From: Heterostelium album PN500
Lineage: Eukaryota > Evosea > Eumycetozoa > Acytosteliales > Acytosteliaceae
Direction: 5' to 3'
Length of the DNA stretch: 64,000 nt
Assembly: GCF_000004825.1 (NCBI RefSeq)
Contig: NW_008805074.1
Coordinates: 310,001-374,000 of the forward strand
The translations under genes were made by a program, and so were the position numbers. A model generated the notes under the pieces. The model was not told where the DNA came from and ran no database searches. It saw only the letters and a list, made by a program, of their open reading frames with translations. Positions 50,556-61,534 of this stretch are shown in pieces (the stretch's first letter is position 1; each line of letters begins with the position of its first letter).

Positions 50556-50856
50556 CATTGCTTTCAATATATACATTTGGTATGGTGAATACAAGATAGG
50601 TAGGGCTTATTCATTTCATTTTTATTTTCTTTGTTGAATTAGTGATCAGAAGATGTGATGATTAACAACATCAACATGCTATTACATATGCAATTTATTG
50701 AACACAATAAACTATATACCAAAATTCATACAGATAACAAAATTAATTATTTTTCATAAATAATCATTTTATTGTTTTTAGAAACATACATATATATTTA
50801 TTTATATAACAGTAATAATTCGATCCATCTTTATTAAATTTCTAAAAAACAAAAAG

Positions 50857-52395
50857 ATGCATACAAAAACAGTGTGCCTCATGGCACTGTTGTTCATGTT
50901 TGTTTCCAGTTCCTGGTCCTTAAGGTTCAATGAAAGATTCGAAAAAGCAGTGATATGTCTCTGTGATAATACCACAATGTCTTACTACGACTTTAGTAAT
51001 GTAAAGCCAGCTCTCAGCGATCCACGTTCATACTATCTCGAGATGAACGATACCAAAGTAATTGTCAAGGTAACAGGAGCCAACTTGCCATTGGTCGTCG
51101 GTTCCAAAATCCCATACAAAGCAGTACTCGACAACAACCACAAGTACTTTGATTTCACTGGAAGACAAGATATCAACGTTCTTCTCCACCAATCGTGCAG
51201 CCAATCACCATCGAATGTCACCTTTGATTTCTTGACACCAATGAACGATACCTTCTTAGTGTTGTTTGGTATATCCGACAGTGATCTCCTTCAAATGAAC
51301 GCCTGGGATGCCTACGGAATGCCAATCAATTTGTTGAATTGGAACACCATTGACCATGGATTCCTTCACCCCAGTGGAATGAATGCTGCTTTCCTCTCAA
51401 ACCAAGCCGTCGGAGGAAAAGGTTCACTGATGTTCAACGGAACATCGTCCAACGTCAAGAGCTACGTCATCGTGAAGCCTAATATCTCTGTCTCTAAAAT
51501 TACTTTCACATTGTCCTCTGTTTGCCAACCACCAAGCTGTATGGGTCTAAACATGATGTATGCCTTCATCAAGGGTAAATGTATCGATACCACTACCCCA
51601 ACTCCATCGCCAACTAGATCACCAACTCCAACTCCATCGCCACCACCCCTCCACCGTTATGCATTGAACGGAACCTTCTACTACGATAGAAACGAAAATG
51701 GTCGACAAGATCCAGAGGATCTTCCAATTTCAAACATGCAAGTAATGGCTACCAGAGCATCCGATGGAAGACAAATCACTGTAGTAACCAACAACAACGG
51801 TGTCTACACTCACAGAGGACTTCCAGATGGAACCTACATCCTCGGTCCACGTATGTCCCAAGGTGTCATGTCCACCGTCAAGACTGGACCCAATGGAAAT
51901 ATACTCAATCCAGCGACTGCCATGAGTGACCCAGTTGTTCTCACCAACACAACCGCCGGACTTATTACTCTCTCTGAGAATAGTTTCCTTCTCAACGGTC
52001 TAAACGGAGCCATCAAGATTCAAAAACTCGGAATCATGGGTGTTGTTTGCACTGACAAAGATGGAGACGGTAAAATGACACCAATCCTTGACAATGGAAT
52101 CGATGGTATCACCGTTGAACTCTATGACCAGAATAACAAGTTAATCAATACCACCGAAACTCGTTCCGTTGGACGATGGATGTTTGATAACGTACCATTA
52201 GGAAAGTACAGCGTCCAAATTAAAGTACCGGACGGAATGAAATCTACCTCCACTGACTACCCAACCGGTAAGATCTCCAACATTGATGCCAACAAACAAA
52301 ATCCTCAATCGGTTGCAGTTCCACAAGGACTTGGATGGGAATCCGATATTGCAATGGGTCCATACACCGTTTGCTTACAAGTAATTCATATTTAA
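50857..52395 (+). CDS. Secreted protein with two SdrD B-like (colossin-type) domains
   Basis: A single exon of 512 residues. Residues 1-21 are a signal peptide. Residues ~30-245 are a Cys-containing beta-rich region with many N-glycosylation sites (NDT, NGT, NVS). A PTPSP-rich linker (~246-265) follows. Two Cna/SdrD B-like beta-sandwich repeats come next: GTFYYDRNENGRQDPEDLPIS and GVVCTDKDGDGKMTPILDNGI, each with a calcium-binding DxNxDG-type loop, as in bacterial surface adhesins and Dictyostelium colossins. This points to a secreted or matrix protein. It ends soon after the second repeat with VCLQVIHI; a GTAATT follows VCLQ and might be a donor, but I see no further exon before the next gene. 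Colossins are far longer. Confidence 0.82.
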   Translation: MHTKTVCLMALLFMFVSSSWSLRFNERFEKAVICLCDNTTMSYYDFSNVKPALSDPRSYYLEMNDTKVIVKVTGANLPLVVGSKIPYKAVLDNNHKYFDFTGRQDINVLLHQSCSQSPSNVTFDFLTPMNDTFLVLFGISDSDLLQMNAWDAYGMPINLLNWNTIDHGFLHPSGMNAAFLSNQAVGGKGSLMFNGTSSNVKSYVIVKPNISVSKITFTLSSVCQPPSCMGLNMMYAFIKGKCIDTTTPTPSPTRSPTPTPSPPPLHRYALNGTFYYDRNENGRQDPEDLPISNMQVMATRASDGRQITVVTNNNGVYTHRGLPDGTYILGPRMSQGVMSTVKTGPNGNILNPATAMSDPVVLTNTTAGLITLSENSFLLNGLNGAIKIQKLGIMGVVCTDKDGDGKMTPILDNGIDGITVELYDQNNKLINTTETRSVGRWMFDNVPLGKYSVQIKVPDGMKSTSTDYPTGKISNIDANKQNPQSVAVPQGLGWESDIAMGPYTVCLQVIHI

Positions 52396-52668
52396 TTAAT
52401 TATATAAAAAAAAAAAAAACAAAAACAAAAAAAAAAAAAAAAAAAGCAATACAAAACAATAAACATCCAACTCTAATAAAATGTTAATTACTTTAGTAAC
52501 TTAACTAATAGGAGAACGGCAACATATCACTCACACATTTAAATCAAATCAAAATCAAATAAATTAAATTCATATTAGATTATAACATATATTATTATTA
52601 TTATTATTATATGGTTGTTTTTCTATTTATTTGTAATGATTTGCTATTAAAACAGATTAATGATTGAT

Positions 52669-53903
52669 TTAATTCAAAAATGATAATGCAGCTTCTTTTT
52701 CTTCATTTAACTCTTTGATTGTAAGATCGATCTTTGATTGGATGAAATCGGTTATTTTCAGTCCTTGTACGATGGTCCATTCTCCACCACGACAAGTCAC
52801 TGGGAATGAAAAGATTAATCCCTTTGGTACGTTGTATGAACCATCTGAACAAACAGCCATCGATACAATTTCACCATCTTTAGTACCCAATACCCAATCT
52901 CTCATGTGACAAACAACAGCGGTAGCTGCAGAGGCAGCAGATGACAACTTTCTTGCGGCAATAACAGCAGCACCTCTGTTTTGAACCAATGGAATAAATT
53001 GTTCACGAATCCACTTTTCATCATTGACTGCTGTTGAAACTGGTGTAATAACTGATGGTGATGGATAGTTTTGAATATATGCACTATTTACATCTGGTAC
53101 TCTAGAGTTATAGCAAAGAAAACGATTGATTAGTCTATTAAAATGAAAATAAAAAAAAGATAACTAATTAATTAATAGCAAACTTACTGTGTTAATGAAT
53201 GATTACCCCAAATGATAACATTCTTTACTTTGTTTACATTGACACCAACTTTTTCAGCAATCATTGAGAGTGCACGATTCTGATCGAGACGAGTGAGTGC
53301 AGAGAAGTTTGATGCTGGCAAACCAGATGCTTGTGTCATTGTTGTGAGTGCGTTGGTGTTGGCTGGATTTCCAACAACCAAAACCTTGACGGAACGAGAT
53401 GCGTAGTTCTTAAGAGCTTCTCCTTGCTCCTTGAAGATCGATGCATTCATCTTTAAGAGATCTTTACGTTGCATTCCTGGTCCTCTTGGGAATGCACCGA
53501 TCAAAAGTGCAACTTGAATACCCATGAATGCTGCTTTGATGTCGGTGGTGGCGACTACACCAGCAACCAATGGGAATGCACCGTCGTCAATCTCCATAAC
53601 AACACCCTTGAGTGCATCTGCCATCTTGGCAATATCGAGGAGATGCAAAATCACTGGTTGATGTGGTCCGAACATCTGACCGCTTGCAATCATAAAGATG
53701 ACACTGTATGCAATCTGACCGGCAGCACCTGTAACCAAAACACGAATCGGTGCTGCTGGTGCATTCGGTGCAGTACTGACGATACTCCATGCACGACCAG
53801 CCGACTCTGCACCAAAGTGGTGAGAGACTGGACATTTACCCTGTGGAACGATATGTCCCGAAATATTATTAATTCTAAGTTGTACAGATGAGGGACACTC
53901 CAT
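52669..53903 (-). CDS. Malate dehydrogenase, cytosolic type with N-terminal extension and PTS2-like signal
   Basis: Two exons (53188-53903, 52669-53101) give 382 residues. It interconverts malate and oxaloacetate with NAD. Motifs: [11 protein letters not shown] (NAD fold), LHLLDI (NAD-ribose acid), [13 protein letters not shown] (substrate Arg), [19 protein letters not shown] and [10 protein letters not shown] with the catalytic His. The catalytic part is of the cytosolic MDH1 type. An extra ~50 residues precede it. Residues 10-18, R-I-N-N-I-S-G-H-I, fit the PTS2 peroxisomal import pattern except for Ile in the last place, and recall the leader of plant glyoxysomal MDH. I chose ATG 53903 because it directly leads into this segment; a further in-frame upstream stretch is Phe/Leu-rich spacer. 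Confidence 0.92.
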
Positions 53904-54707
53904 TTTATTACTAAATTCAAATAAAAATAAATATACTAAAAAAATATAAAATATAAAAATGAATAAAAACAACTACTGCTGGTTAGAAAAAAAAAAAAAA
54001 ATTAAATTAATTTTCAAAAAATTATATTGAAAAAAATTTAAAAAAATTAATGTTTTTAATCTTGTATCATAAATCACCATAAAAAGAAATCTTTATTCGC
54101 CAAAAATTTGATGATAGAGATATCTGTTTGTTCTTTTTGATTTTTTGGTTTTACAAAAATGATTTTAAAATTTCCTTTAGTTTTATTTTTAACAGAATAT
54201 TGAAAAAATAAATTAATTTGTAAATTCAACAAAAGTATCTATTTGTTTAGAATAAAATAGATTTTTAGTTTTAAAATCAAAACCCTAATGAATGGATACC
54301 TGGTATTTACAATTGATTTTTTTTTGTAAAAATTCTGCTTTTGATTATTCCTCTTTACTGTTAACAAGATATTTTTGTTTTTTACTGGATAAAATTTAAA
54401 AATCTTGCAGGCTGAGTACCACCACGATTTTTTTTTAAAAAGATTATCCTGGTATAGATGGTTTTGGTACTGAAAGTTTGCAAAACAGCAATCTTTGAAA
54501 AAATCTAAAAGATACCCCAGAGAACTTTCTAGTTTTCCCATTTCCAAAAACAGATCAATCGCCACAGACTCGAAAAGAAGAAACATATAAATAGATGTCA
54601 ATTGGCATCCCTAAGTGACCACGATCGCAAATATTTAAATAAACAAATAAAAAGGAATAAATAAATATTCTTTTAACAAATATAAATATATAAATAAAAA
54701 TATAAAA
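53904..54707. other. Divergent intergenic region, MDH / NlpC-P60
   Basis: About 800 bases with no gene seen. A TATAAATA box at 54585-54592 lies about 115 bases before the NlpC/P60 start codon. Short frames on the minus strand are not gene-like. Confidence 0.6.
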
Positions 54708-55366
54708 ATGAAATCATTATACATCTTAGTATTAATTGCTTTAGTTTCATCTTGTTTCGTATCAGCAACTGAAGAGGTTGTAGATATCGAACAAGATTTC
54801 GATGCTTTCAACACCACTGAAAACATTCACTACTACTTAGAGAAGTTTGGAAAGCTTCCACTTTCCACCTGCCAAAAGGCAGCTGCTAGAGCATCTCACT
54901 ACTCAACTTGCGGATGTCCATACGTATATGGTGGAACTTCATGTGGTATGCACATCTTTTAGGATAATTAGAAATATCAGAGCCTGTGAAATATTAATAT
55001 TTCTTTTGTTTTTTGTTTTTCTTTTTTTTTTTTATTTTCTCTTTAGGATGTGGATCTGGTGGATTGGATTGCAGTGGTCTGGTCTATAGATCTTACAATG
55101 ATGCCGGATGGAGTGGAATCGGAAGAACCACTTTCAATCAAATCGGTCAAGGTGGCGCCTGTAACTCAAAGTGCAGTCCAAGCAACCCAGGTGCATGCAC
55201 TGTCGGTGATCTTTTCTTCTACTGTTTCGCCCAGCCATGTCCAAGCCATGTAGTCATGTACATTGGAGGAGGTAAAGCCGCTGAGTGCCCATACACCGGT
55301 TTGAACTGCCGTATCATTACCCCATACGCCACCTCATACCAAACTTGTCGTTCCATGTGTGGTTAA
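54708..55366 (+). CDS. Secreted NlpC/P60-family peptidase
   Basis: Two exons (54708-54945, 55047-55366) give 185 residues. Residues 1-20 are a signal peptide. The NlpC/P60 papain-like core begins with AAARASHYSTCGCPYVYGGTSC; DCSGLV carries the catalytic Cys88, and CPSHVVMYIGGG carries the catalytic His147. The usual third polar residue (His/Asn/Gln) is not obvious. Bacterial members cut stem peptides of peptidoglycan. Here, many extra Cys residues (about a dozen) suggest disulphides that stabilise a lysosomal or extracellular form. In a bacteria-eating amoeba it may digest bacterial walls. The family is largely bacterial, so ancient gene transfer is plausible, but the intron and Cys pattern show it is well established in the host. 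Confidence 0.88.
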
Positions 55367-55678
55367 ATTCCTTGGCATATAACAATGTAGGAAGCCACTT
55401 CCAACACCCAACCCAAACGATTCTCAACTTTTTCTTAGTTCTTGTAATTCTATTCCATGTGTTAATTATTTATGCTTAATAATAATAACTTATTCGAATA
55501 AATCAAAACTGAACAAAGTTAGAACCTTTTTTTTTATTCAAATATAAATAGGGTAGTTATTTTCATTTTAAATTATTTAGATATTTAAAGATTATTATTA
55601 TAATTTGTTTTGTTTGTTTTCGATAAGCTAATAAATGTTCAAACATAATTATGTTTTGTTCTTTTTCTATATTATATA

Positions 55679-56621
55679 TTAAATAGTATTTATTGATGGT
55701 GAATTTACTGTTGTTTTCGGTGTTGTATTGCTTTCAGATTTAAGTGTTGCTAATATAAATGGTTCGATTTGATTATCATGCATATATTGTGAGTTTAAGA
55801 TTGTGTTTGCTACAATGATTGTTTGTTGATTATCCATTGAATTTACCCAGACTCTTCCATTTACACCTACAGCTATTTCATATGCAATGTGTTTACCTAG
55901 AATCTTTAATATTTCGCAATCTTCAGATAATAAACTAAAATAGATCGATCGTTGGGTGTTAACATAAAGATTGATTGGTTGATTGCAACAAAGTTACTAA
56001 TTAACAAACACTACTTACTAATGTGATAAACCGAGTGAGCAATTAAACATATAACCATTTACTAGTTGACCGTATCCCTCTGCTTTGTTTCTGACAGACA
56101 TGCATACCAATTCTGGTTCCATGTCTTTGTTGGCTATCAATACTCTACAATACACTAGATTACCGACTTGCAGTAGTGGTTTGTTGTTCTTTGTAGCACC
56201 TTCAAACGAGTACGCAGATAACAATGCAAGTGAACTACTACCTATATCTACTTTGAATGATTCTGGGTGTTTATCGACAATGATACCAATCACCATATCC
56301 TCTACTTGTGGTACGAACTAAATCAATATATATTGATAATTTCATATAAAATTATTAAATGATCATTAGTATTATAATAACAAATCAAATGTGTTATTAT
56401 CGATAAGCACACATATTATATATAATACGATAACATACTCTTTTCTGTTCATTTTCAATCCAATAGAATTTATGATATTTACTAAAACGTAGAACACCAC
56501 ACTTTGATGCGATGACAGTATCTTTAACTTGAATCAAACCAGGACCTATACGTACTTTTAAATCTGATATCGTACCTATACAATCACCAGGTAAAACAAA
56601 CTTATCTATATTACTCTCCAT
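55679..56621 (-). CDS. exosc3: RNA exosome subunit RRP40 (EXOSC3)
   Basis: Three exons (56439-56621, 56019-56317, 55679-55934) give 245 residues. RRP40 is a cap subunit of the 3'-5' RNA exosome. The N-terminal domain reads LPGDCIG...IGPGLIQVKD, then FVPQVEDMVIGIIVDKHPESFKVDIG begins the S1 domain, with SFEGATKNNKPLLQVGNLVYCRVLIANKDMEPELVC, which is close to the family signature. The last exon gives the KH domain: LGKHIAYEIAVGVNGRVWVNS with QQTIIVANTIL. A Ser/Thr/Pro tail ends the protein. Length fits the family (~240-275). Acts in nucleus and cytoplasm in RNA decay and rRNA maturation. It diverges from the U1A-type gene across 494 bases. Confidence 0.95.
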
Positions 56622-57115
56622 TTTTATAAATTTGTAAAAAAAATTATAATTATAACAATAAATGAAATCAAATCGACTGACAATCGAAAAATCTGTAAAC
56701 TTATGACTTTCGTCTTTTTAGTTTGTTGAAACAATGAATTAATTTAATATTTATATTTATTTTTATTAAAATATTTTTATCAAAGCTAAAGATTCAATAT
56801 ATATATATTGTTATAACAACATTATTATTATTTTTAATTTTCTATTTTTTTATTTATTTAGAGTTTTGATTGTTATAACAATATTTTAACTAAAACTTTT
56901 ATATATTTGATTTAATCTTTTATAATAGTCAAACTTGTTATTTAAATGAATATATAACATCCTTGTTTGTTGATTTTAAGTATTTGTTTCTTGAAAAATT
57001 TTCATTAATAGAAAATAATTGATTTTTGAAAAAATTTTGTTAGAACTAGGTAATTGTGTATTGTTAATATATATATATATATTTATTTGATATAAAGTGT
57101 AGCTAGAAGAGAAAG
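56622..57115. other. Divergent promoter region, RRP40 / U1A-type gene
   Basis: 494 bases, very AT-rich, between two RNA-processing genes. No clear motif except a TA run just before the U1A-type start. Confidence 0.6.
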
Positions 57116-58165
57116 ATGGCAGATGTAAAAGAGAATGAACCTGATATGCCAAACGGTGGTGAAAAGGAAGAGACACAATCATCAGAGAATACAATGAATC
57201 AAACTATATATGTCAATAATTTAAATGAAAAACCATCAAAGAAGAGTATCTATCTTAAACTTTATCTCGAAATGATAGAATAAAGAGTAACTTTAATAAA
57301 CTAACTAACTAACTAACTAACTATCATTCATTTTAACTATATATATATATATATAAAAATAGAACTTACAGAGCAATTATATAGTTTATTTTCACCATAT
57401 GGATCGATTTTAGAGATTGTTGCAGCAAAGAGACAGAAGATGAGAGGACAAGCTTTCATTGTATTTAAAGATATCACATCAGCATCCAATGCACTCAGAG
57501 AGATGAATGGATTCGAATTTTTAGGTAGACCAATGGTAAGTGTTTAGTTGTTGTTTTGTTGTTTACCCTATCATATGATAGCAATTGATCATTTGATAGA
57601 TGATCTCATACTTTTCAACGTTCAACTAACTAACTAGATTGTTTATTTTTCAGAGTATACAATATGCTAAATCTAAATCGGATGCAGTTTCTAAATTAGA
57701 TGGTACATATATTGAGAAGAAGAGAGAAAGAGAAAATGATCAAGATAAGAAGAAAGCAAAGAAACAACAAACCAAGAAACCATCGACCACCGCCAAACCC
57801 AAAGCTGCCAGTACAGCTAATGCACAGGCTGCTCCTCTACAACCAAGAGAAGCTCCACCCAATAAGATTCTATTTGTTGAGAACTTACCTGAGCAATGTG
57901 AAGAGATGATGTTAAATATGTTATTCTCTCAGTATGTATTACCTATATTTAATACTAATTATCACTCATCACACAAATAACTAACATTTTTATCACTACT
58001 TATAGATTCCCAGGATTCCAAGGTATAAGTATGACAACTGCCAAGAAAGGTGTTGCTTTTGTAGAGTTTGACGACGATTCGAAATCAGCAGTCGCAATGA
58101 CACATCTTCAAGGTTTTAAAGTTACACCAGAGAAACCAATGGTTATCTCTTTCGCTGCTCAATAA
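57116..58165 (+). CDS. U1A/U2B''-type spliceosomal RNA-binding protein
   Basis: Four exons (57116-57245, 57363-57535, 57654-57931, 58006-58165) give 246 residues. Two RRM domains: the first with RNP2 IYVNNL and RNP1 RGQAFIVF, preceded by the acidic lead and containing AAKRQKMRGQAF (the U1A/U2B'' loop); the second with ILFVENLP and KGVAFVEF. Between them is a Lys-rich and Ala/Pro-rich linker. The layout equals metazoan SNF/U1A, which binds U1 stem-loop II and, in single-protein lineages, also U2. Which snRNA is bound cannot be decided here. Intron 1 holds a run of CTAA units. It converges on the 856-residue gene with 115 bases between stop codons. Confidence 0.94.
57301..57322 (+). repeat. CTAA tetranucleotide run in intron 1 of the U1A-type gene
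   Basis: Five and a half CTAA units, each forming CTAAC, the core of a branch-point sequence. A shorter CTAAC pair also occurs in intron 2 (around 57625-57637). Could be simple slippage or give repeated branch sites. Confidence 0.8.
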
Positions 58166-58280
58166 ACATAAAAACCTATGATAATAAAACAGAATCGAAA
58201 TAAAGTAGTCATTAATAATAATAATAATAATAATAATAGTAGTAGTAATAATAATTGCAATCTTTATAAATTTTTATTTA

Positions 58281-61170
58281 TTAAATAATTATAATAGATT
58301 CAATTAGATCTTGTATTTTCTGTAGATTCGATGAATTTTGTTCTATCTTTGATTGTAGTGAGTCGTACGAATCTATTGATCCCAATTCTATTAGATCATA
58401 TACATTCGATTGCCATGCTCTCAATGATTGTTTCATTGATTCTTTTCTTGGTACCCATACCTTCATTTTATCTTTTAAGAAATTCAATGCTCTTGAATAG
58501 TTATCTTCATTCATCTTTAATTCTAATAAGTAATTATATTTATAATTAATAATTTATTAATCATCATATTTTTATATTTACCAACTAATCATTTTTACTT
58601 ACTTTCATTATTAATATCTCTTTGTAACAATGATTGTATCAATAGATGTCTTAATTCTATTGAAACTGATGATTCTTTTGAACCAAATTGAATTGAATAA
58701 CTTTTACCTTGGTCATGACCTATTGATGATATTAATATATTGAATAGATTAGTTATTATTATGATTATTAATAATGTTGTTTAGTTATTTATACATACTA
58801 CTTGATAATAAAGTTGATTTAAAGTTTGAATATGATATTTCAAGTGTATGTGAAGTATCATTTGAATGTATTGAGCTGTCTATGATAAACTCTTTACCCA
58901 ATAGATAACTGAATATCTTGGCGTGATGATTTATCTCTGGATTACTAAATATCTGATAACCATTGACAGGCAATATCAATGATTTACATTGTGATTTGAC
59001 ATATTCTAAATACTTGATATTGCTAACACTGCCGCTATTACTATTGACTATATTGAATATTGTATCTAACAAAGATGGACTATGACTAAAGCTTGACGAG
59101 GCAGGAGCAGCAGCAGCACTAGAGTCAACTTGATATTTCGGTGTTGTAACTGTCGATGCAGATGCAATGGTCTTGTATCGAATAAAGTCTAACAAATGGA
59201 ATGTTCTTTCGCTAACAAAGAAGTTACAGTTGATCGATGTTTTAGGTGGCTGCGGTATGTTGAACGATAGAGTCTGTCGGAATGTTATGGTGGAAGTGGT
59301 TGGGCGGAGTGACGATACCGAGAGTTCAAAGCTGGTACTACTCTTTGCCGATAGATTGATTGGATGCGAAATAAAGTGATTGGTATTCAGAGGGTAGTCA
59401 GTGACGTTGAAGCTAATCAGTAGATTCCAACCTTCAGACATTGAATGGCTGGTATGATTACATAGTGTAAATCTAAAGATGATAGATGTGGAGCCACTGT
59501 GTAGATCGACCAACGGTGAAACCAATGGTGTGATCACCGAGGAGAATGCAAACTTTGGTGACGTCGATGTGAATGGTTTCTTTGAGAATACGGATATCAG
59601 TTGATTGATCGATTGCTGTGAACGATCCACCGACTTTATCTTATCCATTATCACTTTGTGTTGTTCTTTCACTTTAATAAGCTTCTCTGTGAATCTTGGC
59701 CATTTTGAAATAGAAGTAGCTGTAGTTGTTGGTTTGTCATCTGATATTGATGCTGTTGATGCTGTTATTGTTGATGATATATCAGATGAAGATATATCTG
59801 TTTGTTGATTATTACTATTATCATTATTTAAAGTGAATGTGTAGAATATCAATTTAGAAGAGTATGTAATCAATGAAAGATTGAATACTTCTCGTTCAGC
59901 AGCGTTGACAACTTTTGTTACATTGAAATATAATATATTATTTGGTAACCTATATGCACTTGGAACATCGATATACTTTAACTCATCATCTAAAGTAAGC
60001 TTATCTAGAGATGAGAAACTGATAAACTTTAATAATCCACCAACTAAACATATTATAATATCCTAAATTATAATTATAATTATTAAATGTAAATAATATG
60101 TTATATATATACAATAAGGTTGAACTTCAATACATACATCAACAATAGATATCTGTAATATCTCACCTGATAACTTAAATCTTTTAGAATCGACAATGAG
60201 TGTATCTTTATCGAATAGAATTGTGTTGATTTGATGATTGTGATGTTTCAACACTATGTTACTATTATATAATATTATGTTGTTGATTTTGTTAACATAA
60301 GTTTTGCTTTTAGTATAATCGTTGTCTGGTAGAAATTTAACTTGATTGATATCATTATTATATATCGATGCTTTGAATGAAATGAATAATCTAAAGAAAT
60401 CTTCTTCAATCATTACAGAATGAATCTTTTTGGAAGGCAACAATATACTGAGCTTAGATCTCATACTAGAGGATTGGTCTTCAAGAAAATCTTTATCATC
60501 ATCACCATTGTAAATAAATAGCAAGTAGATATTGTTCTCGGTGTTGTCTTTCACTATGTGCACCAAGTTATCGAGAGTATCCACATAATAGGAGGCAGTG
60601 TCATTCATGTCCAAGTTGATAACCAAACTACCTGTTTGCTGAACCTTTGGTGCACCACTACCACTACCACCAGTTGTATCATTTTCTTGCTTTCTCTTTT
60701 GACTGGCATTAACTGCAGCAGTCATAGTTAGAAAACTTTGTTTTTGTTTGTTTACCAATGTGTTTAAACCAATCGACCAAAAAGAACGATTGTTCAACAG
60801 AACTAATAAGTATATTCCCAACTTGCCATTATCAACAATTTCATAATCTTCTATGGTGCGTGAACATTTTATTATCTATTATAAACACAGTGTGTATGTT
60901 TAGTAAACTTTAGTTACTTATTTATTCCTAAATGATAAATAATAATAATTGTAACTGTACCTTGAATAACCTGATACTGCTATCTTTATTCTTTATATAA
61001 ATATTTATAAATGTATTGTTTGTAACACTAAAGATAAACTCTGAGCAATCACCATACGATGCACGTGCAATTGGGATGGGCTTAGTGATAGTATTTGTTT
61101 TGAATTGTTGGTAATCTACTTTTACTTGGAATGTATTGATAACTTTATTATTTATATCTATTTGTGTCAT
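58281..61170 (-). CDS. Unknown 856-residue protein; beta-propeller-like N-terminus, helical linker, beta-sandwich, helical C-terminus
   Basis: Five exons (60961-61170, 60138-60875, 58799-60062, 58603-58719, 58281-58522), all joined in frame. Residues ~1-390 are alternating short hydrophobic strands (FIFSVTNNTFINIYI, SLVINLDMND, IYLLFIYNG, IIICLVGGLLKFISF), suggesting a beta-propeller. A Thr/Ser linker and a helix (WPRFTEKLIKVKEQHKVIMDKIKSV) follow, then a beta-sandwich-like part (SIIFRFTLCNHTSHSMSEGWNLLISFNVTDY), a globular stretch, and a helical end (IELRHLLIQSLLQRD; LNFLKDKMKVW). No signal or membrane segment. The order propeller, helix, sandwich, C-terminal domain and total length are like FANCB/FAAP100 of the Fanconi anaemia core complex, but I see no decisive motif. 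Vesicle-coat or BBS-type proteins are alternatives. Confidence 0.8.
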
Positions 61171-61534
61171 GTCATTGATAAGTGATTGTGTTGATTAAAA
61201 TGTGATGAAAATCAATAACTACAAGTTATCATAATAATAATTTCCAAGAACAATCAATTAATTCATTCATTTTTTATAAAATATATTTTTTTTGTTTTGT
61301 ATAATTAGAGTAATGTTTGTTATTGGTAGAACTACAAACAACAAACATTTTTAATTTTGGTTTATTATACATTTTTGTATTTTAGATAAGAAATATATTT
61401 AACATTTAGGTTTGAAGTACATAGGATAAGTTGGTTGTTTTGTTGTTTTTTGATGTTTTTGTTGTTTTTTTGTTTTTTAGGCTGTAATAAAACTATTATT
61501 ATATATATACAATATTAATTGATTATTAAGTTGA
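61171..61534. other. Intergenic spacer
   Basis: 364 bases, T-rich, holding the upstream flank of the 856-residue gene and the 3' end of the Gly-Tyr-Pro gene. No gene seen. Confidence 0.6.

Larger units (their letters stand above)
49423..50856. other. 1.4 kb divergent region between two secreted-protein genes
   Basis: No gene seen. It is the shared upstream region of the CBM49-like and SdrD-like genes and holds two G-box-like elements (50309-50328 and 50546-50555). A shared developmental control of both genes is possible. Confidence 0.55.

Noticed and set aside
53469-53891. 140-codon Cys/His-rich frame opposite malate dehydrogenase
   Set aside because: Shadow of the conserved MDH frame; no Met context or family match.
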